From Steroidobacteraceae bacterium (GTDB taxonomy: Bacteria > Pseudomonadota > Gammaproteobacteria > Steroidobacterales > Steroidobacteraceae): a stretch of DNA of 64,000 bases. Shown here piece by piece: positions 1 to 10,962 of this stretch. How positions within the stretch are numbered: the first letter of the stretch is position 1; the number at the start of each line of letters is the position of its first letter. A program made the translations under genes and the position numbers. The stretch spans positions 84,576 to 148,575 of the forward strand of contig JAFMKA010000001.1 in NCBI GenBank assembly GCA_017853175.1. The letters are read 5' to 3'. Under the pieces are notes generated by a model, which saw only the letters and a program-made list of their open reading frames with translations, was not told the origin of the DNA and made no database searches.

Positions 1-341
1 ATGGCGACAGCGGATTGATCACGAAAGGCTCAAAAGATGACGAGTCGTGGGCGTGGTTTCAGGGGCCGCAAGGAACTGCTCGAAAATTTCCATCCGCGCG
101 ACTCCCGCCGCACGAGACGGCCTACGCCATGACAGTTCATCGTAGCCAAGGGTCGGAGTTCGATCGAGTGCTCATCATTTTGCCGAACGGGAATAATCCC
201 TTCGTCACTCGAGAGTTGCTTTATACGGCGGTGAGCCGCGCTCGGCGCGACGTCGAAATCTGGAGTGACCCTCAGACGCTTCGCGAGGCCTGCTCACGCA
301 AAGTAAAGAGACACTCGGGGCTCATCGATCGATTGAGTTAG
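1..341 (+). CDS. recD: RecD (exodeoxyribonuclease V alpha subunit), C-terminal part
   Basis: Only the 3' end of the gene is present; the frame is open from the left edge of the window. The visible ~112 residues are the C-terminal UvrD-like helicase domain: the motif TVHRSQGSEFDRV (helicase motif V type) is followed by ELLYTAVSRARRDVEIW (motif VI, arginine finger region), ending shortly after as RecD proteins do. RecD is the 5'-3' helicase of the RecBCD complex that processes double-strand DNA ends. The stop codon overlaps the stop of the convergent sugar-kinase gene by 4 bp (TTAG). Other superfamily 1B helicases share these motifs, so the assignment rests on length and order of the last two motifs. 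Confidence 0.8.
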   Translation, partial: GDSGLITKGSKDDESWAWFQGPQGTARKFPSARLPPHETAYAMTVHRSQGSEFDRVLIILPNGNNPFVTRELLYTAVSRARRDVEIWSDPQTLREACSRKVKRHSGLIDRLS

Positions 342-1252
342 TCCGTCGTCCATAATCGCGCGGCACCCCGTACCCCCGAAGAATCTCCCCATCGCGCTTG
401 CAAGATTCGAGTGGCGAAGGCGTCCGAAAACACATGTCGCCTCATCAATGACGGCAGCAAAGCGTACAGCTCAGTGACATTGGCCATGCCACCTCCCAAG
501 ACGATGACCTCAGGATCGACAAGATTGACGATGCAAGCGAGTGAACGCGCCAGTCGCTCGGCATAACGCTCAAACGCGGCGACTGCATCTCGCTCTCCAC
601 GACGAGACGCCGTAATGATCGCTTCTCCGGTTGCTCGAATACCGGTAGCTTCAAAATAATCTCGCTGCAGACCAGAGCCGGATATCCACAACTCCTGGCA
701 CCCGATCTGACCACACCAGCAACGGGGCGCGCCCTTCACCTCTTCCACGGAAGGCCAAGGCAAGGGGTTATGTCCCCACTCCCCGGCAATACCGTTGGCC
801 CCATGAATCAATTTTCCGTCGATGACGAGACCCCCGCCGCACCCCGTACCGATAATCACGGCGAATACGGACTGCGCGCCGGCGGCGGCGCCATCGACGG
901 CCTCGGAGAGCGCGAGGCAATTGGCGTCGTTACTGAGGCGCACACGCTTTCCTAGCGTGCGCTCGAGATCTTGCGCGAACGGCTTACCGTTCAAATAAAT
1001 CGTATTGGAGTTTCGAAGCAACCCAGTTTTAGGAGAGATCGAACCGGGAGCACCGACACCGAGACGATCTACTTCAGCCGTTTCATTCTCGATGGCACGA
1101 ACCAGATCGCGCACCGAGTGGAGCGCAGAGTCGTAATCGCCAGGCGTTGGCAGGCGCTTACGAACGATCGGCGTGCCAGCCTCATCGAGTGCTGCGACCT
1201 CGATCTTCGTGCCCCCGAAATCTACTCCCACCCTGATTGAAGCTCCGGCCAT
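338..1252 (-). CDS. ROK-family sugar kinase, fructokinase (Mak)-like
   Basis: About 304 residues. The N-terminus carries the actin-fold phosphate loop VGVDFGGTKIEVAALD, the centre has LSNDANCLALSEA with the catalytic Asp of ROK kinases, and GEWGHNPLPWP plus CWCGQIGCQELWISG form the ROK zinc site (His plus C-x-C-G-x2-G-C). The GHNPLPWP wording resembles E. coli Mak, so fructose or another hexose is the likely substrate, with ATP as donor, in the cytoplasm. A TTG 36 nt upstream is in frame, but the ATG at 1252 gives the usual ROK N-terminus. It lies downstream of katG behind a terminator and near a ribokinase, so a sugar-uptake role is possible but not shown. Confidence 0.85.
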   Translation of the reverse strand: MAGASIRVGVDFGGTKIEVAALDEAGTPIVRKRLPTPGDYDSALHSVRDLVRAIENETAEVDRLGVGAPGSISPKTGLLRNSNTIYLNGKPFAQDLERTLGKRVRLSNDANCLALSEAVDGAAAGAQSVFAVIIGTGCGGGLVIDGKLIHGANGIAGEWGHNPLPWPSVEEVKGAPRCWCGQIGCQELWISGSGLQRDYFEATGIRATGEAIITASRRGERDAVAAFERYAERLARSLACIVNLVDPEVIVLGGGMANVTELYALLPSLMRRHVFSDAFATRILQARWGDSSGVRGAARLWTTD

Positions 1253-1285
1253 GGCGCTATTACACCCGCATCCAGAGGCTCCGTG

Positions 1286-1323
1286 CAAAAAAAACGGCGA
1301 CGCTTTCGCGCCGCCGTCTTTTT
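1286..1323 (-). terminator. Rho-independent terminator after katG
   Basis: A stem of six bp (ACGGCG at 1294-1299 with CGCCGT at 1312-1317) with two further inner pairs is flanked by an A-run at 1287-1294, read as eight T in the katG direction. The other side is also T-rich (1317-1323), so it could stop transcription both ways. It lies between katG and the sugar kinase. Confidence 0.75.
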
Positions 1324-1346
1324 CCGGCGTTACCGAACTGGAGAGA

Positions 1347-3620
<2,274 letters not shown>

Positions 3621-3624
3621 TTAA

Positions 3625-3661
3625 ATCGATTTTGTCGATCTTAGTAATCGACGTTTTCTAT
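3625..3661 (-). promoter_or_regulatory. OxyR-type operator upstream of katG
   Basis: Read on the katG strand the site is ATAG-N7-CGAT-N7-ATCG-N7-CGAT, the four-block, 11-bp-phased pattern of OxyR (consensus ATAG-N7-CTAT-N7-ATAG-N7-CTAT). Each block differs from consensus by at most one base and all three spacers are exactly 7. It ends 65 bp upstream of the katG ATG and overlaps the stop codon of the ribokinase gene. No oxyR gene is in the window. Confidence 0.65.
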
Positions 3662-4605
3662 CGCCGTGCGGCACCGCGCGAGTGCGAGGTCATGAGCCGC
3701 AAGATCGCGGGTCGCGACGGGGCAGAAACCTGCGCCCCACGCCGGGTAACCGACCGCGCAGCGGCGGCGTTTGCAAATCGCACGGCCTCGCGAAGCGCGA
3801 GTCCCTCCGCCAAAGCGACAGCCAAAGCGCCGTTGAACACGTCGCCCGCCGCCGTCGTGTCGACCGCCTTAACTCGATAGCCGGCGACGCGCTCGTTCGT
3901 CGATCCGCTCGAGACGTAAGCCCCTCGCGAGCCGAGGGTGATGATGACCGTCTCGACGCCTCGGTCATGCAGTCGTCGGGCAGCCCGAGCTGCACTCGCA
4001 TCGCTGCTCACACGTACGCCGGTCAGCGACTCCGCCTCCGACTCGTTCGGCGTCAAAACCGACACATTTCTTAGAAGCGCTAATGGCAGCGGCATGGCGG
4101 GCGCAGGATTCAGTATGACGCGAGCTCCCACCTCGCGCGCCATACGCGCTGCTGCGAGTACCGAAGCCAACGGTGTTTCGAGCTGCAGTAAAACGACTGC
4201 CGCACCAGAAAACGCCTTTTTTGATCGGGAAATTTGTGTGGCAGATAGGCTCGAATTTGCTCCGGGCGATACCGCGATGCTGTTCTCACCGGTCGCCGAG
4301 ACGAATATCAGCGCGACACCGGAGGTCTCCCCATCGACTCGGGAGACCCCACGGACGTCGACCCCTTCTTTGACGAGGCTCGACAGTGCACGGTCACCGA
4401 AGTCGTCACGACCGACGCACCCAACGAATTGGACCTCGCCTCCCGCCCGACTCGCCGCAACCGCCTGGTTTGCCCCTTTGCCTCCCGCAACAACGTCGAA
4501 CCGCCCCCCGAGCACGGTCTCGCCGGGTCGAGGCAAACGAGGCACTCGGACCACCATGTCCGTATTACTGCTGCCCACCACGACGATCTTGTTTCTTCTC
4601 GCCAT
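3658..4605 (-). CDS. rbsK: Ribokinase (PfkB family)
   Basis: 315 residues, the usual ribokinase length. Phosphorylates D-ribose at O5 with ATP in the cytoplasm, feeding the pentose phosphate pathway. The N-terminal sugar-binding signature VVAGGKGANQAVAASRAG (about 38-55) and the C-terminal PfkB signature AVDTTAAGDVFNGALA (248-262, catalytic base Asp255) are intact, and NPAPA and TPNESEAE segments are typical of ribokinase rather than fructokinase or adenosine kinase. No ribose transporter is adjacent; a TonB-dependent receptor is divergent from it. An inverted repeat just upstream of the start could be its operator. A related nucleoside or deoxyribose kinase cannot be excluded. Confidence 0.85.
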   Translation of the reverse strand: MARRNKIVVVGSSNTDMVVRVPRLPRPGETVLGGRFDVVAGGKGANQAVAASRAGGEVQFVGCVGRDDFGDRALSSLVKEGVDVRGVSRVDGETSGVALIFVSATGENSIAVSPGANSSLSATQISRSKKAFSGAAVVLLQLETPLASVLAAARMAREVGARVILNPAPAMPLPLALLRNVSVLTPNESEAESLTGVRVSSDASAARAARRLHDRGVETVIITLGSRGAYVSSGSTNERVAGYRVKAVDTTAAGDVFNGALAVALAEGLALREAVRFANAAAARSVTRRGAQVSAPSRPAILRLMTSHSRGAARR

Positions 4606-4631
4606 TCCGAGCGCCCCTGCATCGATCGTTT

Positions 4632-4654
4632 CTGTTGTTGTTTTTTAACAACAG
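4632..4654. promoter_or_regulatory. Perfect inverted repeat between rbsK and a TonB receptor
   Basis: CTGTTGTT and AACAACAG (8 bp each) are separated by a 7-bp T-rich spacer. The site lies 27 bp upstream of the rbsK start and 89 bp upstream of the divergent receptor start, a position suited to a repressor operator. I do not recognise the regulator. On the plus strand the T-run is in the loop, not after the stem, so it does not look like a terminator. Confidence 0.4.
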
Positions 4655-4742
4655 CTGCTGCTTTTCGGTACAGATACCTAGTCCAAAATTCTGGGACTTC
4701 CGGTACCCTTAAATAGCTCTACTTTCCAATAAGGGGACAGGC

Positions 4743-7187
4743 ATGTCATCCAAGTATTCAAAGTTGATTCATTGGGCCGTCGGGGCCGCCATCGGAGCCG
4801 CAGGATTTGCGGGGCCGACGTGGGCTCAAGACACCGGTCTCGCGCTCGAAGAGGTGGTCGTCACCGCCCGTAAGGTCGAAGAGTCCCTCCAAGACGCTCC
4901 GATCTCCGTTACGGCATTCACCAACGAAGCCATCACCGAGCGTGGTATCACCGATCTGAACTCGCTCGCAGAGTTCTCGCCGGGTCTCAGCTTCTCGCAG
5001 GCCTTCGGTCGCCAGAACGATCGCCCGGTCATCCGTGGTCAGGGCAACGTGCTCGCCAACGTGCAGTTCGGTGTCGAGTCCGGTACCGCCTACTTCATCG
5101 ACGGCGTGTACTACAACGGCGATATCCAAGCGCTCGATTTCGACATGCTGCAGCGCGTGGAAGTCATCAAGGGCCCGCAGAGCGCGCTCTATGGTCGTAA
5201 CACCTACGCCGGCGCCATCAACTTCGTGACCCGCGATCCGCGTGGCGACGAGTGGGGCGGTACGGTCAAAGCGACGGCCGGCAAGTTCGGCGAGCGTCGC
5301 GCATCGCTCAATGTTGATGGTCCGATCGCTGAGGGCATCCTCAGAGCGCGCTTTGGCGCTCGCATCAATAATTACGATGGCGAGTACACCAACCAGGCCA
5401 CCGGCAAGCTCGTGGGTGATGAGCAGGACAAAACGTTCAACGCCACCTTCGTGCTGACGCCGACCGAAGATCTGACCATGCGAGCGTTCGTGCAGTATCG
5501 TCAGCAGAGCGACGGTCCGCTCGCACTGTTCTTGCAAGGCGCCAACTTCAATAACTGCAAACCGGGCTTCCGTTCGATCGGTTATCGCGGCCTAAACGCG
5601 ACGACGGGTGCAGTAGCGACTTCGCCTGCGTCAGGTCAGTTCGCTCCGGTCAATAACACCAACCAGTACTACTGCGGTGTCATCGCCGCTCGACCTGAGT
5701 TGATTTGGCTAAACACGGACGCGATCGGCACGACCGCCAAATTCCCGAATAACACTTTCCGTGACGGCACGGCTTTCGATGGCGTCGACGCTAAGGAAAC
5801 CTTCTCGAGCTTCAGCGTCGAGTGGACCATGCCTACCGGTGCGACGGTGCGTTCGCTCTCGGGTTACCGCACTAACCATGATCGCTTCGGCACCGACTCC
5901 GATCACTCGGAGGCTTTCACTTCATTGGGCCCGACTTCAGAGCCGCTGTTCGCCAATACGAACCGTAACGATCGCCGCGAGTGGTCGACGGAACTCAAGA
6001 TGTCCTCGCCTGAGGACGCTCGATTCCGGTACACCGTCGGCGCGTACTACTACAACATCAAAGACGCCGAGAAAGACCTCACCTACGCGAGCCCAGAGTT
6101 TGGCGTGATCAACGCGAACGCCAACGTCACGGGCATCGAAAACCGAGCGTCGTTTGCTTCAGTGTCGTACGACCTGACGGAGCAGCTCTCGGCCACGCTC
6201 GAAGTTCGTCGCTTCACCGAGATTAAGACTCGTCGTGAGTTCAATGCGGCGGGCGCGTCTTCGCTGTATGTCGAGGGTGGTTACAACGACACCACACCTC
6301 GCTTTACGGTCGACTACCGCTTGTCCGATGACGTGCTGCTGTACGGCATCCTCGCCAAGGGTGTGCGTCCGGGTGGCATCAACGGATCGGCAGGTGCATC
6401 CATCGGTCGCCCCACCTACGATCAGGAAACTTCGAACAACCTCGAAGTGGGTGTGAAGAGCACGTTGATGGATGGTCGAGTGCGCTTCAACGCCGCGGCC
6501 TATTACATCGACTCGAAGGACGTTCAGGTCACGCAGGCGCTGCCTGCGGCAAGCGGCGGCAATGCGGTCACCTCGATCGCCGTCAACCAGGCGAAGGCCG
6601 AAACGACGGGGCTCGAGGTTGAAGTCACGGCAGCGATCACCCAGTACCTCACCGGTACCGTGGCGCTCGCCTACACGAACGCGGAGTTCAAGCAAGGCTG
6701 TGACGACTTCGAATACGTACTCAACTCCGGTGGGTTCGCGTACCAGCCCTCGTTCTTCGGTTCGGCGCTTTGCAACATCGCCGGCCGTCGTCTGCCGCTC
6801 ACCCCGGAGACCCAGGGCAACATCGTGTTGACCTACGAGCGCCCGATGTCCGATAGCCTGAGCTTCGTGGCCTCAGGTACGTTCACCCACGAAGGCAGCA
6901 AGTTCGTACAGTTGCACAACCTCGCCGAAACGGGCGACACCAACATGCTGGGCTTGCGTCTCGGCGTGAAGAGCGACGACTGGTCGGTCACGGCCTACGG
7001 TCGCAACCTCACGGACGAAGACACCATCCCGCTCGCCACGCGCTGGTTCGATCTGCGCTATGGATCAGGCCCCCGTGGTCTCGCTGGTGTAGCGCCAACC
7101 GGATACGACAGCGGTTCGCCGCGTGCGCTCTTCGCTGCGCTGCGTAAAGGCCGCACCTTCGGCATCGAGGTCAGCTACTCGTTCTGA
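4743..7187 (+). CDS. TonB-dependent outer-membrane receptor
   Basis: 814 residues. A signal peptide ends near TWAQ (about residue 29) and is followed directly by the TonB-box-like EEVVVTARKVEESLQDAPIS, a plug domain with FIDGVYYNG and VEVIKGPQSALYGRNTYAGAINFVT, then a 22-strand barrel that ends in IEVSYSF with the terminal aromatic residue needed for barrel insertion. Such receptors import siderophores, vitamins, sugars or aromatic compounds. The neighbouring ribokinase and ROK kinase hint at a sugar-related substrate, but this is inference only. ATG is preceded by AAGGGGACAGGC. It is monocistronic, with a strong terminator directly after the stop. Confidence 0.9.
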   Translation: MSSKYSKLIHWAVGAAIGAAGFAGPTWAQDTGLALEEVVVTARKVEESLQDAPISVTAFTNEAITERGITDLNSLAEFSPGLSFSQAFGRQNDRPVIRGQGNVLANVQFGVESGTAYFIDGVYYNGDIQALDFDMLQRVEVIKGPQSALYGRNTYAGAINFVTRDPRGDEWGGTVKATAGKFGERRASLNVDGPIAEGILRARFGARINNYDGEYTNQATGKLVGDEQDKTFNATFVLTPTEDLTMRAFVQYRQQSDGPLALFLQGANFNNCKPGFRSIGYRGLNATTGAVATSPASGQFAPVNNTNQYYCGVIAARPELIWLNTDAIGTTAKFPNNTFRDGTAFDGVDAKETFSSFSVEWTMPTGATVRSLSGYRTNHDRFGTDSDHSEAFTSLGPTSEPLFANTNRNDRREWSTELKMSSPEDARFRYTVGAYYYNIKDAEKDLTYASPEFGVINANANVTGIENRASFASVSYDLTEQLSATLEVRRFTEIKTRREFNAAGASSLYVEGGYNDTTPRFTVDYRLSDDVLLYGILAKGVRPGGINGSAGASIGRPTYDQETSNNLEVGVKSTLMDGRVRFNAAAYYIDSKDVQVTQALPAASGGNAVTSIAVNQAKAETTGLEVEVTAAITQYLTGTVALAYTNAEFKQGCDDFEYVLNSGGFAYQPSFFGSALCNIAGRRLPLTPETQGNIVLTYERPMSDSLSFVASGTFTHEGSKFVQLHNLAETGDTNMLGLRLGVKSDDWSVTAYGRNLTDEDTIPLATRWFDLRYGSGPRGLAGVAPTGYDSGSPRALFAALRKGRTFGIEVSYSF

Positions 7188-7216
7188 TCTCTCCGTACAT
7201 TCAACGGAAACGAAGA

Positions 7217-7246
7217 GGGCCGGCAAATGCCGGCCCTTTTTGTTTT
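7217..7246 (+). terminator. Rho-independent terminator after the TonB receptor
   Basis: GGGCCGGC and GCCGGCCC form a perfect 8-bp stem around the loop AAAT, followed by TTTTTGTTTT. It separates the receptor from the dioxygenase-family gene. Confidence 0.9.
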
Positions 7247-7286
7247 AAGCTTGCCGCCTCGAACGTACGTCAGGAGACGTCACCAA

Positions 7287-8783
7287 ATGAGTCGCTCACC
7301 CTGCCTGATCGAGCAGGAAGACCGTTATGACGACGGCATCTTTCGCATCGGTAGAAAACACGGTTTCTTACCGCAACGCAGCCCGCTTACGCGCTTACCA
7401 GAGTCGTTCGCTCCGATTCAGTCACTACTCGACGAGATGCCAATATGGCTCGACGTCGATAGCGGTCGCCAAGGCATCCTCGCCACACCCGGACTGATTG
7501 CCGAGCGCGTCGCAACGCTGCCAAACCTCGTCGATGAGGTCGCGAGAGTCGTTGCTACGTCGCAAGATAAATCTAAAGATCACCGTGACGCGTCACGACT
7601 GGTGCAAGCCTTGTTTCGGGGATATGGATTTCTGACGAGCGCTTATCTGCTCGAGTCGGCGCATCACGGCACGCGGACGGGCGGCGCATACGGCAAGGCT
7701 CGCAACATATTGCCCGCCGCGCTCGCGCAGCCGCTCGTCATGACTGCTGATGCGCTTGGCATGCCGCCGTGGCTCGACTATCACCACTCTTATTCGCTCG
7801 GCAACTTCGTACATCGCGACTCTACGCTGCACGGCGAAGATCTCTGGCACTGGAAGAACCTCGAGATGGCGTGTCGCTTCAGCGGCACCACCGACGAAAC
7901 TGGCTTCATCATGCTGCACGTGCAAATCAATCAGCACACGGCGGCCCTGCTCGGTGCTTTTCAAGACGTATTACGCGATGCACAGCTTCGTGGCGAATCG
8001 GAAAATCCTGCGGGCCCGTGGCAGCGACTGCTGCGCGCACTCGAGCACATCAACCGCTCACGTCGGGAGATGTGGCGAGCGAGCCGCCCCGAGCGTTACA
8101 ACGACTTTCGCGTCTTCATCATGGGCATTACCGGAAACGAGGCGCTATTCGGACCGGGTGTGGTGTATCAGGGCGTCAAGAAATTCGGTGAGAAACCCAT
8201 GCAGTTCCGCGGTCAGACCGGTGCTCAAGATGACATCGTCCCCGCCTGTGACATCCTTCTCGGTATCGACGATACCTACCCCACGAATGATCTCACCGAT
8301 TACCTGCGGGACCTACGACAGTATCGGCCACCCGTAGTGCAAAAGTGGTTCGAGGACGTGCGCAAAGATCGCGACGCCGTAGCGCTCGACAAGTTCGTAG
8401 CGTCTGAGCCTGGCGTAGCCTTGATCGCTGCAGCCTGTGTCGAGCAGATCACGCTCTTCCGAATCGGGCACTGGCAGTTTGTTCAGAAATATATTTTGGC
8501 TCACACACGCCACGCGACAGCGACCGGTGGCACGCCCATCACCTCGTGGTTGCCCAACCAGATCGACGCCTGCTTCGCACGCATGGACCAACTACTCAAG
8601 TATGCCGACCCCTCGAAACTTTCGGCATCCGAGCGACGTTGGCATGCCAACATGACCCAAAGAACAGACGAGCGTCGCCGCATTTTGGCCGAACAGCGCG
8701 CCTTACTCGAAAATCCGGCTTTCGACCCACGAGAGATCTACGCACGCAACGCCGGTCACGAAGACGTGGCCATAGCAGGATGA
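7287..8783 (+). CDS. Indoleamine 2,3-dioxygenase-family heme protein
   Basis: 498 residues from the ATG preceded by AGGAG; upstream in-frame codons overlap the terminator and are rejected. Family features seen in order: RGYGFLTSAYLLE, ILPAALAQPL, MPPWLDYHHSYSL, HTAALLGAFQDVL, QFRGQTGAQDD with CDILLGI, and near the C-terminus GHWQFVQKYILAHT followed by ATATGGTPITSWLPNQ. His395 in the GHW motif is the candidate proximal heme ligand. IDO enzymes open tryptophan (or related indoles) with O2 to N-formylkynurenine. No formamidase, kynureninase or other kynurenine genes lie nearby, and related heme proteins (PrnB-like, MarE-like) use other chemistry, so the substrate is open. The next gene starts 22 bp downstream. 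Confidence 0.75.
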   Translation: MSRSPCLIEQEDRYDDGIFRIGRKHGFLPQRSPLTRLPESFAPIQSLLDEMPIWLDVDSGRQGILATPGLIAERVATLPNLVDEVARVVATSQDKSKDHRDASRLVQALFRGYGFLTSAYLLESAHHGTRTGGAYGKARNILPAALAQPLVMTADALGMPPWLDYHHSYSLGNFVHRDSTLHGEDLWHWKNLEMACRFSGTTDETGFIMLHVQINQHTAALLGAFQDVLRDAQLRGESENPAGPWQRLLRALEHINRSRREMWRASRPERYNDFRVFIMGITGNEALFGPGVVYQGVKKFGEKPMQFRGQTGAQDDIVPACDILLGIDDTYPTNDLTDYLRDLRQYRPPVVQKWFEDVRKDRDAVALDKFVASEPGVALIAAACVEQITLFRIGHWQFVQKYILAHTRHATATGGTPITSWLPNQIDACFARMDQLLKYADPSKLSASERRWHANMTQRTDERRRILAEQRALLENPAFDPREIYARNAGHEDVAIAG

Positions 8784-8805
8784 CCTTTCCACTTCGCGCC
8801 TCATC

Positions 8806-9183
8806 ATGCCTCTACTGATTTGGAGAATTCTCGGGTTCACGAGTGTCGGTATCGGCATCATCAACGCGTTCATTCCGTTGATGCCGACCACCGTCTTTCT
8901 TCTGATCGGTGCCTGGGCGCTCGGCAAGGGTTCTCCCGCTTGGCGCGCCAAACTGCTTGCTCATCCAAAATTTGGTCGCGCCCTTCGCGACTGGGAAGAC
9001 GGTAAGCGCGTCAGTCGACGTGGAAAGCATCTCGCCGCCGCAGGCATGTTGATCAGCTGGGTAGTGTTGGTGGTCTGGCGGGGGTTCACCCCCTGGACCA
9101 TCGGCGTCGGTGTACTGCTCGCAGCGATCACGATTTGGTTATGGACGAGGCCCGAGCCGAGAGAAGAGCCCAAAGCGTTTTGA
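8806..9183 (+). CDS. YbaN/DUF454-family inner-membrane protein
   Basis: 125 residues. An N-terminal hydrophobic helix with IIGIxxPLMPTT-like wording (GIINAFIPLMPTTVFLLIG), then the conserved cytoplasmic segment WRAKLLAHPKFGRALRDWEDG, then two hydrophobic helices (about 78-95 and 97-113). This is the layout of the small DUF454 family (E. coli YbaN), whose function is unknown. It starts 22 bp after the dioxygenase-like gene and may be co-transcribed with it; nhaA follows after 60 bp. Confidence 0.8.
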   Translation: MPLLIWRILGFTSVGIGIINAFIPLMPTTVFLLIGAWALGKGSPAWRAKLLAHPKFGRALRDWEDGKRVSRRGKHLAAAGMLISWVVLVVWRGFTPWTIGVGVLLAAITIWLWTRPEPREEPKAF

Positions 9184-9243
9184 TCTAAGCAAAGGCTTGA
9201 TCCGCTCGGAACTATTGTGGTTCCGAACGACTCAAAGCGCCCT

Positions 9244-10386
9244 ATGAGTCGACTCCTCACACTGATCCGCTCCGATGTGGGGGCTGGACTACTCTTGTTA
9301 CTAGCCGCATTAACGGCCATGGTGCTCGCGAACTCGCCGTTGGCAGATATCTATTCGAGCACTTTAGACACCCGAGTCAGACTCGGCATCGCCGAATGGT
9401 CGCTCGAAAAAAACCTACTGCTTTGGATCAACGATGGCTTGATGGCCATTTTTTTCCTTTTGGTCGGTCTGGAAATCAAGCGCGAGCTTATGGACGGAGA
9501 ACTGTCCGATCCTCGCCGCGCCGCCTTGCCTGTCGCCGGCGCGCTAGGCGGAATGATGGGGCCTGCGCTCATTTACGCGTTGATCAACAAAGATAATCCG
9601 GCGACTCTCGCCGGATGGCCGATCCCTGCGGCGACCGACATCGCCTTCGCGCTTGGAATCTTGGCACTCGTCAAAAATCACATTGCACCGGGTCTGCGCG
9701 TTTTCCTCCTGGGTGTCGCCATCATCGATGATCTCGGCGCCATCATCCTCATCGCAGTTTTATTCACGGCAGACATCAGCAGTCAGGCCCTGACCCTCGC
9801 TGCAGTTTGCGCGGGTATCTTGGCGCTGTTCAATCGATTCGGAGTCACGCGCTTATGGCCCTACCTGCTCGTCGGTCTCGTGTTATGGGCTTCGGTATTG
9901 AAGTCGGGCGTTCATGCAACGCTCGCCGGTGTCGTGATCGGCGTGATGATCCCGAAGAAGGCCATGCCTAAACTCGAGCATGCCCTACATCCGTGGGTAA
10001 TCTTCGGAATCATGCCGATCTTCGCATTGGCGAATGCAGGGGCATCGCTCGACGGAGTGGGTCTACATACCTTCACGGAACCGGTGGCACTCGGAATCGT
10101 GCTCGGTCTCTTCTTCGGAAAACAACTCGGCGTCACCCTAGCGTGCTGGCTAGCCGTGCGGTTCGGAATCGCCCAGCTACCGACCGGCAGTTCATGGCGA
10201 ACTCTTCACGGTGTCGCCATCATCACCGGTATCGGATTCACGATGTCGCTCTTCATTGGTTCACTCGCTTTCAGCAGCGGTGAATACGACACTGCGGTGA
10301 GGCTCGGGGTACTCACGGGCTCAGCACTATCAGCCTTGGTCGGCTGCACTTGGCTCATCTTATCCAGAAAAAAACATGAGTGTTGA
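9244..10386 (+). CDS. nhaA: NhaA Na+/H+ antiporter
   Basis: 380 residues, inner membrane, exchanges 2 H+ for 1 Na+ and supports salt and alkaline tolerance. The transport-site helices are intact: IPAATDIAFALGILAL (Asp133 equivalent) and GVAIIDDLGAIILIAVLF (the Asp163-Asp164 pair). WINDGLMAIFFLLVGLEIKRELM is the NhaA N-terminal signature, and ITGIGFTMSLFIGSLAF is the last-helix signature. The ATG at 9244 aligns with the first Met of E. coli NhaA; an in-frame GTG 27 nt upstream is possible. The next gene's reading frame overlaps the 3' end only if a GTG start is used. Confidence 0.95.
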   Translation: MSRLLTLIRSDVGAGLLLLLAALTAMVLANSPLADIYSSTLDTRVRLGIAEWSLEKNLLLWINDGLMAIFFLLVGLEIKRELMDGELSDPRRAALPVAGALGGMMGPALIYALINKDNPATLAGWPIPAATDIAFALGILALVKNHIAPGLRVFLLGVAIIDDLGAIILIAVLFTADISSQALTLAAVCAGILALFNRFGVTRLWPYLLVGLVLWASVLKSGVHATLAGVVIGVMIPKKAMPKLEHALHPWVIFGIMPIFALANAGASLDGVGLHTFTEPVALGIVLGLFFGKQLGVTLACWLAVRFGIAQLPTGSSWRTLHGVAIITGIGFTMSLFIGSLAFSSGEYDTAVRLGVLTGSALSALVGCTWLILSRKKHEC

Positions 10387-10409
10387 TCATTGGGTGGAAT
10401 CTCTGCGCG

Positions 10410-10958
10410 ATGGGAACGAGGATTCGATTCAATCGTGGTAACTTTAACACGGTGTCGCGCGCTCTCATCATCGTATTCACCCTGCTGCCGCAGCTCGCCC
10501 TCGCTCACGGAGTAAAAGTCACGGTCTCTGCGGGCGAAGAAGCCATCGTGGGTCAGGTGACGTATGCCGATGGATCTCCGCTAGTTGACGCCACGATCAA
10601 ACTAAGTCGGCCTGACTCATCGGCCGCTGACAGAACGCTCGGGCAGGGTCGCAGCAACGACGAAGGGCGTTTCGCGTTTCCGACGCCGCGCGATGGAGGC
10701 GAGTTACTGATCACGGCCGACGACGGAATGGGGCATCGTGGAAGGGTCCTCGTCATGCCAGCGGAGAAAGTTCCGAGTGCACTGGCACCCACTCGCCCCG
10801 CGCCCGATGCGCCCGTTGTCGTACCGCGCGTCGCAGATAGCTCAGACAGCTCATCAAATTGGGCTCGCTGGGTGAGCGGCCTCGGCTATCTCTCGGGTCT
10901 CTTCGGCGTAGTGTCTTGGTGGATGTCGCGCCGCGGAGCGTCGCGCACGAGGGACTGA
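10410..10958 (+). CDS. Periplasmic CbiL/NikL-like component of a Ni/Co ECF transporter
   Basis: About 182 residues from the ATG at 10410; a GTG at 10452 giving VSRALIIVFTLLPQLALA as a clean signal peptide is equally plausible. After the signal comes HGVKVTVSAG, a carboxypeptidase-regulatory-like beta domain (GQVTYADGSPLVDATIKL and GRSNDEGRFAFPTP), a Pro/Ala-rich linker, and one C-terminal membrane helix (about 150-172) ending in basic residues. This layout, directly before cbiM, matches the CbiL/NikL accessory proteins of nickel and cobalt transporters. The conserved His right after the signal peptide may touch metal. Assignment depends mainly on gene order. Confidence 0.65.
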   Translation: MGTRIRFNRGNFNTVSRALIIVFTLLPQLALAHGVKVTVSAGEEAIVGQVTYADGSPLVDATIKLSRPDSSAADRTLGQGRSNDEGRFAFPTPRDGGELLITADDGMGHRGRVLVMPAEKVPSALAPTRPAPDAPVVVPRVADSSDSSSNWARWVSGLGYLSGLFGVVSWWMSRRGASRTRD

Positions 10959-10962
10959 CCTC

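Noticed and set aside
4661-4742. Imperfect palindrome AGTCC...GGGACT before the first receptor as an operator
   Set aside because: Only five bp per arm with an offset; too weak to support.
4758-5537. Long open frame opposite the first TonB receptor
   Set aside because: Antisense shadow of a well-supported receptor gene; composition is not protein-like.
10387-10452. Cobalamin riboswitch or NikR box before the Ni/Co transporter
   Set aside because: No B12-box sequence and no GTATGA-N14-TCATAC pattern found; the gap to nhaA is very short.
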